Source of the DNA: Amblyornis subalaris
Lineage: Eukaryota > Chordata > Aves > Passeriformes > Ptilonorhynchidae
DNA length: 64,000 bases
Direction of reading: 5' to 3'
NCBI GenBank assembly: GCA_018881555.1
Contig: JACAXG010000106.1
Span: 868,001 to 932,000, forward strand
Below are positions 50,909 through 62,330 of this stretch, piece by piece. The notes under the pieces were generated by a model that made no database searches, had not been told where the DNA came from, and saw only the letters and a list, made by a program, of their open reading frames with translations. Position 1 is the first letter of the stretch; every line of letters starts with the position of its first letter. Made by a program: the position numbers and the translations under genes.

Positions 50909-50962
50909 CTGGAAATGAGAATGGTTCAGAATGCAATGGTTAAAGGTAAAGGAGAAAAAAAA
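50909..50962 (-). other. LRP1B: Splice acceptor, polypyrimidine tract and likely branch point of the LRP1B exon
   Basis: On the minus strand the intron ends in ttctcatttccag immediately before the exon. A long T-rich tract lies upstream at about 50943-50960. A ttaac motif at 50939-50943 fits the yUnAy branch-point consensus, with its adenosine at about 50940, roughly 32 bases from the exon start, which is a normal distance. A second AG follows two bases later (agAG). Only the first gives the phase-1 start that matches the symmetric exon, so I chose it. Confidence 0.8.
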
Positions 50963-53900
50963 AGAAAAAACGGCACGATGAAAAGTGACAACGAAATGAC
51001 TCGGAAAGCGAATGGGAGAAACAATGTGAAAAATAATGTAATGGTATCTAAAACCCTCATTTAGGGTAGAGCACTAACATCCAGCTGCAGGGTTCACTGG
51101 GAGCTGCCCATCACCCTTCCCACCAGGCAGGAACAGCATGAGCATGAACTACTTTTATGAAATAAAATTTTAAGAAAATCTGGNTTTTTTTCTCTAAATG
51201 TTTCACCATGAAGTAAATTTGCTCACTAAATAGAACCCAACAAGCTTTAATGTCATGTTACCAGCAGGAAGGTCCCCCACGCACCTCTCCTGTCACTGAA
51301 AATATTTTTGAATTGTTTCAAATAATCAAATTTTCAAGGATGTATTTTTTGTAATCAAAGTTCTACTAAAAAAAAAAATAAATCTATTTTCAGCTATTTC
51401 CTTGGNTATGTATTTTAATGACCACATCCCATCTCAGTTTTATATTAAAGCTATTTTATAGTTTATGTGACAAATTTGCAAACAAAGAATTTAGTTATTT
51501 AAAGTCAATACCGGGGCACCTTGAAAACAATGGCTTTTAAAAGAGGGCAGTTCTGGAAGTTTGGCACACCCACGCTATCTGCTGCATTCAACCACCACAG
51601 GCTGATGTCCTTGAGATCTACAGTTAATTAACTCAAGACTATTCCATCATTATTCAATGTAAAACTATTCTAATATTAATTAAAGCTCACAAAACCTCTG
51701 TGCAATATATTATATTCATTTTATCAATATATAAATTACAGTAGTGTCTTCCACAAGGTTACACTGCAGATTGCTGGGAAAAGGTTTCCTCATTATTCTT
51801 ACACTGGCACAAGTGAGAAATAACTTCACTGGAGTCAATGCTGTCACAAAGACAGAAAGCCAGGGATAAAGAAGGAGACANTTAACACTAAATCCACTTG
51901 TAGATCTGCCCATTGGTTTAGCTCACTCCAAATCCAAGGGAAGTATTATTACTATGGGGAACAACAACAGGAACACTGTGTTAAAGTTCTCATTTAATAA
52001 TTTCCTACGTGCAGGCCTCATTTCCGAGGTCAGGTTCTGAACTACTGATGGCAATCAGTTTCAAACAAGTCAAATTTGCAACTTCTATGTAGATATATTT
52101 CATATTTCTTAAACTAACTACATCACAGCTTCTATAACCCTGCAAGAATGAAAGGATTTTTGTTATATCTTAATGCCTTTCCTTCCCTTCAACAGCAAAA
52201 ATGAGTGACTGTATAATTAAGAGTGGAAGTTTACATGGAAGTGGTTTTGCTTAAAGCTTTCAGGGAGATGATTAAAGGCTCTGCTTTGATAGCACATCCT
52301 GAAAAACCATCCTGGAAGTCAGAAAGGGGAAGAGTTGGGCAAGTTTTAGCACTTCAAAGATATACAATACAAGCAACACATGGATGAAGAACTCTATAAT
52401 ATTTGTTTTTAGAGTATTCTTGAAGTCCATGATAAATTTCTGCTTGTACCACAGTGTGAACTGTAATTATCTGTGTATTCCCCATCTGCTCATAACAGAC
52501 CTGGGAATATTAAAACTAACATTGCCAAACATGTCCACTCAGGAATGATTATTAAATATTATTAAATAGTTGAAAAGCCTAACTTCATGAATTAAGATTA
52601 ACAAAATCTAATTATTTCAAATTAAATGTTCTAGATGTCATTTTTAGAGGTTTATGAACCAACAGCTAAGTGAAAAAAAATATTACTGAATAAATAAAGA
52701 TATGCAAAGTTGTTAAAACCCTTGAACAGTCAAGGTCATGCACATGTCTGGTTCTACATGAACCTCCTCAAATACCTACATGTACAATCCTTAGAGAACA
52801 GAAATCTTGTCTGAAACAAAACCTGGCAGGGTGATTATCCCTTGCCTATTAGTGCAACAGGTTCTTTCAAATCTGCAGAGGGTCACAAATGTCTACACCA
52901 ATAAATCTTGCATTTGCTCCTCTTTTGGACAAAGATTATGAAAATAGCCTAAGTAACTGGATATAAAGAAGTTCTAAACAGCCATTTCATACATAGCTCA
53001 GAGCTGAGCATGTGTGATTGAAAAAAAGCTTGTTTGCTAATTTTTTTTTTTAAATGGAAATAATTTAGCTATTTCCATACTATTAAATTCTTGGTTTGCA
53101 TTTTATGCAACAATACAGAAATTATGGAGATCTAAGCTTTTTATATTCTCTATCTTGAGAAAAACCTAGCAGAGTGAAAAACCCACTAACTTATAAAACA
53201 CTTTGAAAAACAGTTTTTGTTTAGAATAAAGCAGCTTAATATTACCTCAGGGTTTTATTGGCTCTGAAAGTGCTTTCTTGAACGTTTTTCTTTTGCATAA
53301 CTATAGAATTCTCTTAATTTTCAGCTGCTATCTTTACAGAATGAATTGGACCAGTTAATCACAAACATGCACTAATTAGGGGGCTTCAGTAAAAAAAATA
53401 AAAGCACAACAACCTTCTTGCTAAAAAATAGTCATCTAGGATGGCCCAGAAGTGAGTACAACATTTCTTTTCAGTGACACCTCTCCTCACACTTTTTCCT
53501 TCTGTAATATGTGAGCTGCACAGGCGGCTCCCAGCGGAAGGGAAAACTCACGTTTTTAACATCGCAGTTCTTTGAGATACAGAGCAGATGGTAAGAAATC
53601 ATCCCTCTATGGGTAAATGAAAGCTTTGCCTCCCTAAGGATAGTACTCCTATACTGCTATCCTGTGCTGCAAACACCTGGCAGTGCCTCTTAGAAGGAAA
53701 GTTTAAAAAAACGAAAAAGAAAAGCTGGCGCCTTTGTTTTAAAGTCAATGTTTCCACAGCCAAAAATGTGTTGATTTTTTTTTTAAAAAAAGATAAGCAT
53801 ATTTTAAAGAGGACAAAGCTCAAATTCTACGGGAGGAAAGCAATTACAATTATAATTTATGCAATTACACTGAACTTGGAAAACCAACTTTCCATTATGA

Positions 53901-54229
53901 TGAATAAAGAAAAGAGGTAAAAAAAAGCAAACAAACCAACCAACCAATGAGCACACAAACCAGTGACTGACGTCTGCCTAGGAATGCTCCTGGATTAAAA
54001 AGGCAGTTGCCTCTGTAAACTCGCATTCAGCTCCTAAATAACGAGGGATAAAGACTCCTGTCTGTGATCACATGGACTGGTAGAGGTCAAAGGGATCTGG
54101 ATCCTTCNTATTTGAGGGAATGCAATAAAGAAAAGCAGGTCAACAAAGCTCTCGAAAAGAACTATCCAAGAGCTAACATTTATATAATTGAGTGCTCTCC
54201 AGCTCTGTCACGAGACTGTAAACGACTCG

Positions 54230-54475
54230 CTGTGAATCTAATTAAGAACTGCCTTTGTCAAGGAACCAGGCGCCCAGAGAAGCTGCTGGTTTCTAGATTN
54301 GTGCTTCCCGCTTTCAGCAGTCCCTTGCTTGGGCGCTCTGTGGAGCTGCCAGGTGTCCGCCGTGGCCTCGGTGTCCCCCTGACCCGCCCGGATGGCGGTT
54401 GCTCGGTGCGCCTTCTTCCGAGCGCTTCCACCTCCATCTGCCAAGAGCACCTGAGAGCCCGAAAAAAAACAAACC
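54230..54475. promoter_or_regulatory. CpG-enriched patch upstream of the LRP1B exon
   Basis: About 13 CG dinucleotides fall between roughly 54301 and 54465 (for example tccgccgtgg, acccgcccgg, gtgcgcc, tccgagcgc), with more at the left edge. Surrounding sequence is AT-rich. It lies about 3.4 kb upstream of the exon in the gene's direction. Overlapping open frames occur in three minus-strand frames and one plus-strand frame, which is what stop-poor GC-rich DNA gives. None resembles an LRP1B signal peptide. Confidence 0.4.
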
Positions 54476-57121
54476 TCCCATATGGCAACGCTGTTCAAAG
54501 TGAGCAGAACTCAGCCTCATAAAGTCTTGATCCGTCAGAGCAGGGAGGCTGCTNATTAGGCTTTCACTTTTTTTCACTNTTTTTCAGAAAAANCACGTGT
54601 GCGCGCTAACCCGACAAGCACGTTCCAACAGGAGCTTTTGAAGGATGTGGTAGAGCACGANGGCAATGAATGTTTAAGGATAAAAGCTCATCACACATAA
54701 TTTTTAAAAGCTTTTATAGCAGTAGCTTAAGATCAATGTGATATGAGTGCCTCCTGAATTTGATTTCATTGAATTTTGCACTTTAAAAAAATATCTTCAC
54801 CACGTTTCAAGCGAAATGAAAAACATTGGAATTTTCAATTTCCTCTCCATTTTCAAAGAAGGAAAAGTGCAGGAAAAGCTGCATACAGATTAGGGGGATG
54901 TGTGTGTAAACATGCTTTCTTTTTCCACTTGAGAATGGCAACACCAAGGAAAGAACCATGAAACCCATAAATAAAAACGATAAACTGAGGAAAGTTCTCA
55001 GCTGATTTGTCCCCAGCTGCATCCCCATACAAAACTCCCAGGAGAGAAGGGGAATTGCCTGCCAAAACAGGAATTTTTTTCAAAAGCAAAAGAGCAGGAA
55101 GACAAAAAGAACAGAAAGGCCAACAGGAGTGGTCAGAGAACTGCAATCCAGCTGGACATTTCCATTTGGATCCACTGGTGCATCACCTGTCTGCATGACC
55201 AGGAAATTCCGCCAATGATAATAAACCCNTTCTGTCATGTTTCAGGGATATTATGCAACCAAAAACTTGCACTTTTAAGTTCTTAATTAGTTTTGCTTTG
55301 ATTTTAATTAAGTTATCTTCATTACAAGAGCTTAAGAATTCAGAACTTTTTTCCCCCCTCTCAAAAGCATGTTTCCCATTTGGGATTTTCTTTGATCTCT
55401 CACTGAAATATGGGAGGGTTTCCAGATTAATTTCAGCAAAATTTACTCCAAAGTTGAAAAGTATATTCCAGNAGTAATTTATGACAGAATTCATCATATG
55501 CTAAAACCTAAATTACTGTAACTGAAAGGGAGATGTGAAGAAAGAGCATGCACAGCACTTCCTACTTANGACTTTCAGACTTTATATAATACTTTTCAAA
55601 CCTTTTATACCTTTTGAGTTAAATCTACATTTTTAGAGCCCAGCATCCAGTAAAACATTTACATTTTGACCACGCTAAACTACAGAGAAAATCCTTGGAA
55701 TGTGTCTTGCAAAAACAGTAAACAGACTTCTACATTCAGGGTATGAAAATATGATTATGATATCATTTATTCCTGTCCTACCCAGTTCAGTATAATGCTG
55801 TGTTNAAAGTCATAAAGTTTTATTTACAGAACCCAAAACTCTCTCTCAAGATCTACCAAACCCTGATNTGTGCTTCCACAGTGCAAAGGGGCTTAGAGAG
55901 CTGTGGGTATGTTCAAATGTAGCACTCTGAACAGGAATATGGATGTTTTATGTGTATTTATTCAGCTCCTGGCATATTAGTTATCACTTACTCAGCGTTT
56001 ACTAATCAACTAATTGCTTTATCCATAGGCAAGGCACACACACACAGGTACCAGTCAGTAAAAGCACCATATGTTCAGTTTAAACCACATATGTTTAAAT
56101 TCCATGTGTAAGCTTTCCTCAGTGTGCACATCTTCCCCCCAGCAAGGTCACAGGCATCTTGTTCGGAGTCTGGTCAGCCTCTGGAGTGACATCAGACAGC
56201 CTGGTTCTCAGCCCCCAGTGTAGCCCATAATACTCATGCTCAAATTCCTCATTTACATCACAGAGCTACAAGAATTCCTCATATTTTTCAGACTTGCTCT
56301 GTGCTGCTGTAATTTATGGATCAGGCTAAGCAAATATTGATAGAGGTCAGTACTAACAAGAAGACGAGAAACGTCCACTGTTTCATGCAGCTCCTGGAGT
56401 ATTTTTGGAAGTGGGAAGGTGATAAGTTTAGGGGCAGTCGTGTTCCTTGTTCTTTTTTGCTCTTCTTTTGCTAAAACCATCTTTCCATTAAGGGGGGTGA
56501 CCCCGAGTCCCCTCCTGGGGATTTGAACCAGACAAGGTTATTATTCAGACTCAACTTGGCACAATTTATGGACAGAGAAATCTAAGAAATATTCAGATAA
56601 TGAGAAACACCCAAATATTCCTGAGCCAATTTTTATCTAATCAGCAAAGGGTCACAGAATAATACCTATCTCAGCAAACCACGAAATGACGTGATAGTTA
56701 TGTTCTCTAATGGCACAAAAAATACCACAGAATAGCCAGGTGCCTTCTTTAACACAATAGAGACACACTAATAGAAACACATTACCTGCAATCCTGTCAT
56801 TTCCCAATCCCTGCTCCAAGCAGCCCTATACCGAAAGGAGGCTGAAGGCCCAAAAAGCTCCTTACGAACCATTTCTCCACAATTATCTTTTACCTCCTTG
56901 AAAACTGGAGGAAACACGCAAACACATTCCCCAGGGTGAAGTGTCCNTCTTTCCAAACAGCTTTGACTCGGACTGAATGTAAATGTCAGGACGGAGGGTC
57001 AAAGTGACCATCACTTATCCCTCTGTGTAGGAAGAGCGACAAGCCCTATACCAGAGTCAACAACGTGCCCTTTCAGCTGTTGACAGCCAGTGCCAGGGTG
57101 AACACGAGCAAAAATGTTCTC

Positions 57122-57160
57122 ACTTGTGGAAAGCCTTCAAAGGCTTTCACTGAAACAAGT
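57122..57160. repeat. Two-stage hairpin
   Basis: The inner stem GAAAGCCTT (57129-57137) pairs with AAGGCTTTC (57140-57148) around ca. An outer stem ACTTGT (57122-57127) pairs with ACAAGT (57155-57160), leaving an asymmetric internal loop. The total of 39 bases is shorter than known microRNA precursors. Confidence 0.8.
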
Positions 57161-58740
57161 CTTCTCTCTGTCCCATGTCAGGCAACAAAATGCCTCTGAA
57201 AAAAACTATTTATGTGGAATGTGAAAACCTCTGAGCCTCTCCACCTTGGTCTGTATGATCATAATATGTTCGCAATATTATAATTTTGTTTCCTCCTTGA
57301 CAGAAAGAAATGATTGCAACAGAAGACTTTAAAAAGTTAATAAATTTATAGAAATAAAAAATAANTCTTTTTAAGGAACTGTAAGTATCCTGGCAAGAAC
57401 TTTCACAGGAGCTCATATAAGGACACTTCCTAGTCCAAGCAGATACACCTGGATAAGCAACACAAACTTTCATGTTCAAANGAAATTCTGGGAGCGGTGA
57501 CTTGAATAACACATTTCTTGTACATAGACTTGTTTGCTGCTTCATCAGGAAGCTCAACGGAGAAAAGACTCAGGCNTTCAGCTGCTCCCAGGATCAAATC
57601 TCCGAAAGGTCTGACAGGCAAACTCCTGAAGAGCAGAAGAAATGAGCAGACGGATGGGGACTGAGAACAAGTCGCCCAGAGCCGATTTCAAACCCGGTTC
57701 GCCGCAGTGCGCCACTTACTGTGCCTCCAAGCAGGACTTCAAATGAATCTTTTTCATCTCCTATCTGTGTCAGCTCTTGTAACTTAGATATTTCCAAGTT
57801 GTGCTTTTTACTTCGCTAAGTTGTAAAGCTTCCAAATTCAACGATAATGTTTTCGTGGCAAAATTGCTTCTTTTTCTTAAAGTGGGACGGAAATCCGACT
57901 TGAGACAAATTATTTAAATAAATGCCACACCATATTTTGTCTTTTGAAAGCTGAAACATTCATTACATAGCTTATTACAATACCTTTGATAAGCCCTCTG
58001 CTGAGCAGATGTTCTATCATTGTGAATTTTCACATATGAACATTTTTAGCAAATACTGAAAGATAATTAATTTAGATAAATTTCATCTATCAAAGGGTAA
58101 TCAATGCTGTCATTGTTTTAATTTGGTAGTTTTCTTACCATGTAAAACATAACAAGGCCATTTCATTTGAATATTTCAAACTCTAATAGAATGACATCTG
58201 TCCACACAAGGAAGGAAAAGCACATAGTAAAGTGTTTTTGCAATATTTTAAGATACTGGGAACATTATGGAAATAATAAGGAAAAAAATATGCTCTGTTT
58301 ACGATCACTTTGAATAAAAGTAAAGTTTTCCATTTTCTTTTAAAGTGCAGACAACTTCATGAATGAAAGACACAGATTGGTAAGATCTAGGTAACTCAGA
58401 TGACTGCATAATGGGAAAACAAAGTCATACTTAAAAAACCAGAAAAAATAAGTTATCATAAAAGATTAAAAATCCCAAAGCAGTATGAAAGGAACTATAA
58501 AGTATCTGGACCGAATTGAACCACCTTCTTTACTCTCTATTTCCCATGGAGGAAGATGTTGAGGCTATGTTATCACTGGTGCTTGATTTGCTTGTCTGTT
58601 TTGTTTTAGGACTCAAGGACGAGTTTTCTTCCTTTAGCCAAAAAATTGCATTTTGGATATGATACCAAAAAGTTTAATCCTGAAACCATAGAGTCTTCTA
58701 TCAACTAAATGGTTTATTCTCATGAAGTTACCCAACCCAG

Positions 58741-59120
58741 CCCCTTCACAGGTTGTCGGTGCAGCTCTTGAGTGCAGCAGAGCCCACATGTGCCCCGGCG
58801 TGCTCCGAGCTGTCACCGCNGGAATCAGATCCCATTTACCCGGCTCCGAGGGCCGCTCGCAGCTCCCGCTCCAGCGCAGCACCTCGGGGCCATCCATCTT
58901 CTCTGCCCACTCCTCTGTGGCTCCACTGCCAATCATTTCATGCTGACTGCTCTGCTAAGCACCGTCCGTGTCACCGAGACAGCGGCCGCGCCTGATGGAT
59001 GGCGCGGCTGGATTTATCCCACAGTTGGATTTATCCCGCAGCTGGATTTATCCCACAGCGATGGGCTGGGGGAGACGCACGGAGCAACTCGAGACCTGCA
59101 CACAGTATAAGTGCACGAAT
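58741..59120. promoter_or_regulatory. CpG-rich patch inside the LRP1B intron (possible CpG island)
   Basis: By hand count, about 26 CG dinucleotides fall in roughly 380 bases, in sequence that is visibly GC-rich, whereas flanking intron is AT-rich and nearly CpG-free. It contains a NotI octamer (gcggccgc, 58982-58989) and the 17-base tandem repeat. CpG retention in a bird intron suggests low germline methylation, as at promoters or enhancers. No recognised exon or start codon with a signal peptide is present. Function is inference. Confidence 0.5.
59008..59058. repeat. 17-base tandem repeat, three copies
   Basis: Three consecutive 17-base units of the form ctggatttatcccacag occupy 59008-59024, 59025-59041 and 59042-59058. 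Unit 2 differs by c to t at its first base and a to g in cccgcag; units 1 and 3 are identical. The repeat lies at the edge of a CpG-rich patch. Low divergence suggests a recent expansion that may vary in copy number. Confidence 0.95.
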
Positions 59121-59662
59121 AAAATACTTAATTTTGCAGAAGATGGCAAAGCTGGAGAAGCGAGAACCAAACTCTTGGTGGAAAGCTTCTCAGAAGACAA
59201 TGAACATCTTGTTGCAGCTAAGAAGGAAGCCCTGTCCTACCCTGCTCTCNCAGCCAGGAGAGCCAAGCCTGCTGTCACTGAGCATATCTCAGAATGCTCC
59301 CACTTGAAATGACACAAAATAATGATGAACAGGTTTCAACAGCAGATGGAAGCCTATTACATAATTCAGTTTTAATGACCAGAGAAATCTTAAATATGAC
59401 GGGTTTGTTTTGTGCAACAAGAGATTTCTATTAAATGAAACAGCCGAATATGCTTCTGTAAGCAACTGCATATGTTTAATATAAGTTTGTTTTAGATTGG
59501 GATAATTAATCTACAGGGAAATGGGGTTAAACACCCTGATTACCTTGAACTATACTCAGTTATTAAAAGGATGAGAGAACTAAGAGAAAACCAAGCTAAA
59601 ATTCCTTTCAAAATACTATCTATATAACGAACTAAAAGGAGAATCTTATTACCAGGGTTAAC

Positions 59663-59682
59663 TATCCAATTTAAATTGGATA
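59663..59682. repeat. 20-base perfect palindrome
   Basis: The half-site TATCCAATTT is followed directly by its reverse complement AAATTGGATA with no spacer. It contains two opposed CCAAT-like cores (TCCAAT/ATTGGA) around TTTAAA. It lies in AT-rich intron with no other feature nearby. Confidence 0.9.
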
Positions 59683-61998
59683 CCACCAAATACTAAAAAT
59701 GTGGTAGCAATATTGGAAACTTGCAACAAAAATAATCTATTTTTCATATAAACCATTATAAAATTGACTCTATTCCTACAAATGGCTGCATATCTATGCT
59801 GGGCCCTACTGAAATCATATCCATTATTTTAAATAACTACAATCAACAGTTCTAAGTTAAATTGTAAGAATTAAGTAAATGGCACACCAAAGGGTCGCCT
59901 AATATAGGTTTAATTGCAATTTAACAGTTGGGAAAGTAGTTAAAATTGTGATCTTCCGCAGTTCAGGTCTGACTTTTTTGATAGCATGATCCAAGACCGA
60001 TAATTTAAGGTGTAATTTAGAAATGTATTCATTGAATAACAATTTTCACACCACTAGAGAGCAATGTATTGTGATNTTAGCTGCTGCTGTCACTAGGTCT
60101 TCAATGTGATTTTCTGAGTAGGCAAACGTTATTCACAGGCAGCAAGACACAATATTTAGCAAAAAGTTGCTGCTGGAAAATTTTAAATGGTATTAAGAGG
60201 GCAGCTTGGATTCTGCCCATAAAGGCCGTGTTACAAAGAAGGATCCCAACCCTGANGGATGGGTTTGATATCAGCCCGGTGCCACCCAGCTGCCTACAAA
60301 CAAGTTTTGAAACTCTCTCTGCTTGGATTTATGCCCTCCCAGGACAGCAGGAATNGCACTGGGAGAGCTGTGTGAGCCTTGAGTAACCACACACAGGATT
60401 AATGAGCCCATCTGCCCATTTGTCCTCGGAAACAAGGAGGAAATGGTCAAAGCTTTGACACTCAGGAGAAGAGTTAGATTGACAAAGGGATGAGAAGACT
60501 ATTACAGGCTTCAAGTTTGGACTGATAGCAAAACCCTTTATTTTTACNGGGAGTTAGGAGCCACCCTTCTCTGAAAAGAGCTTTGTTGCAGGAGCAAGCT
60601 CTTGTCTTAAGCTGCATTCCATGCAACTGGCTCATCATGCAAGTAATATCACTCTGAATTATTTAATGTTTTAAAAAAAACTATAAAAATTTATTAAATG
60701 TTNTGAAATATTATCATCTTTTTTAAAAAAACAATCATATGTATAAATTAAGCACTGAATTATTCAAAGGCAAACCAAATCCAAGGAACTCGCAGTTCAG
60801 ATAGTTATTTGTTTGACTTATTAAGGTGACGCTCTATTATAATTCATAAATGTTGACTACTATTTAAGAAAATATTCTAAAAAGGCATCTATCAAAACAG
60901 ATAAAAGAGATAATAAAGACAACTCTGGATATAATGTTAGCAAGCAACTTGGTAGAAATAATTTTAAAACTTTCTTGCCAAGACATTTGGACAGTCGACA
61001 AACCAGAAGAGGCCCACATATCCTTATGGAGGAAACATTTAATTCAAAGGCAGNATTCCTGTGGGAAGGCTTTCCTCAGCTATTGCTTTTTCAAATCCCT
61101 GCTGTCCCTGAGGCTATTTGTGTCACACAGGATGGTCAGGAGAAACAGGCAATTAGAAAACTAAAGACAGCATCAGGAACAGAATCGATAGGATGGCATG
61201 CAGGATTCCACACACACACTATATGTATTAGTCGCACAAAAAAACAAGGAAGAAATAATTTAATTTTTAACAGAACTGCTTTCTTCAATCTGTCCTGGAG
61301 TCTGGGGACTGAAGGGTGGCCAGGACGATCTTAACTTTTAAGAAATTCCACTGCAGTCGTGGAAATGAGGCTCATAACCCTGATGTGCTGAACAAGGAGT
61401 TACTGGACACCTGAATAAACATGACATACCCAGGTTTCACAGGGGAGGGTCTCACCACAGAACAGGCTGGAGGAAATCCATCACAAATACAGACTCAGGC
61501 TTCTCTTGGTCCCCTCTTCTATCCAAAAAATCTTTACATTAGTTTTGAGACTTTCCATATGTGAGGAAAAGATAATTACAATTCAAACGATGGCTGAGGA
61601 GGCAGGAGAGGAAATCAAGAGCTTCACATTCAGAAAAAATTGGCCATCTTTAAATAGAAACTAAAAGGCATGGGTCAGGTGGTAAACTCAGGATGAAACC
61701 TGCAGATGTCATCATTTTAGCAGGTCAAAAGGATGATGGATGTTTAACTTTTGTTAGCAACAGCAGATCTCACTTCATCAGGAGGGAAGCTGAGGATTTT
61801 ATTACCAGCTTTGCGAGCTGCTGAGGTTGCGCAAAGAAAATTATGCCTTGGTTTTACCACACAAAAAGGGAACAAAGACTCGCTCTGCACTGAGCTTCTT
61901 TGCCTCTAAATGCTGATTACAGCTCACCTTTAAGTGATTTCATGCCTATCAAAGGTGAGCCAATGCTCCATACTGAAAAATACATAAAATCTTCTCAC

Positions 61999-62016
61999 CT
62001 GTCACGCCCGTGACAG
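61999..62016. repeat. 8-base-pair inverted repeat (CTGTCACG/CGTGACAG)
   Basis: Arms 61999-62006 and 62009-62016 flank cc. The flanking cac and gtg could extend the pairing after a two-base bulge. The half-site TGTCACG is close to CREB/ATF-type sequences but does not match TGACGTCA. Confidence 0.8.
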
Positions 62017-62311
62017 TGGTGCCAGTCCTTCCCAGCTACATCCAGGTGATGCAAAAACATATGCTCAAACTATGTCTGCTGGGATTATTAAACAAACACT
62101 GTGCTCTGTAGATTAAACCATAATTAGGTACAATTTCAGTATTGTAAAAGCACAGTAATTATGGCCGCGCTTGTTCTACTAATTTCCTTAGCACTAAAAA
62201 CGTAAATTCTCACGGGTTAGCAGGAAAGTGGTAGTTTTCAGTTCAGAAGTCTCCTCTCTTCTGATGGGGAAAAAATACTTCTGAAAAATTAACAAAGCCA
62301 GCAGACTCTTC

Positions 62312-62330
62312 TGTGTGTGTATATATATAT
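62312..62330. repeat. Short compound (TG)n(TA)n microsatellite
   Basis: tgtgtgtgt passes directly into atatatatat. About nineteen bases; probably polymorphic. Confidence 0.85.

Noticed and set aside
54238..54498. Possible LRP1B first exon with signal peptide in the CpG patch
   Set aside because: The minus-strand frames have no hydrophobic signal sequence like that of LRP1B and no phase-1 donor to match the exon at 50908.
56253..56536. Minus-strand open frame with fairly protein-like composition (about 95 codons from the preceding stop)
   Set aside because: No recognised family, no splice signals matched and a length expected by chance in 64 kb.
56513..56545. tRNA-like T-arm (ggttcaaatcc on the minus strand)
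   Set aside because: The B-box-like word is present but the bases around it do not form the 5-base-pair T stem, and no A box or acceptor stem was found.
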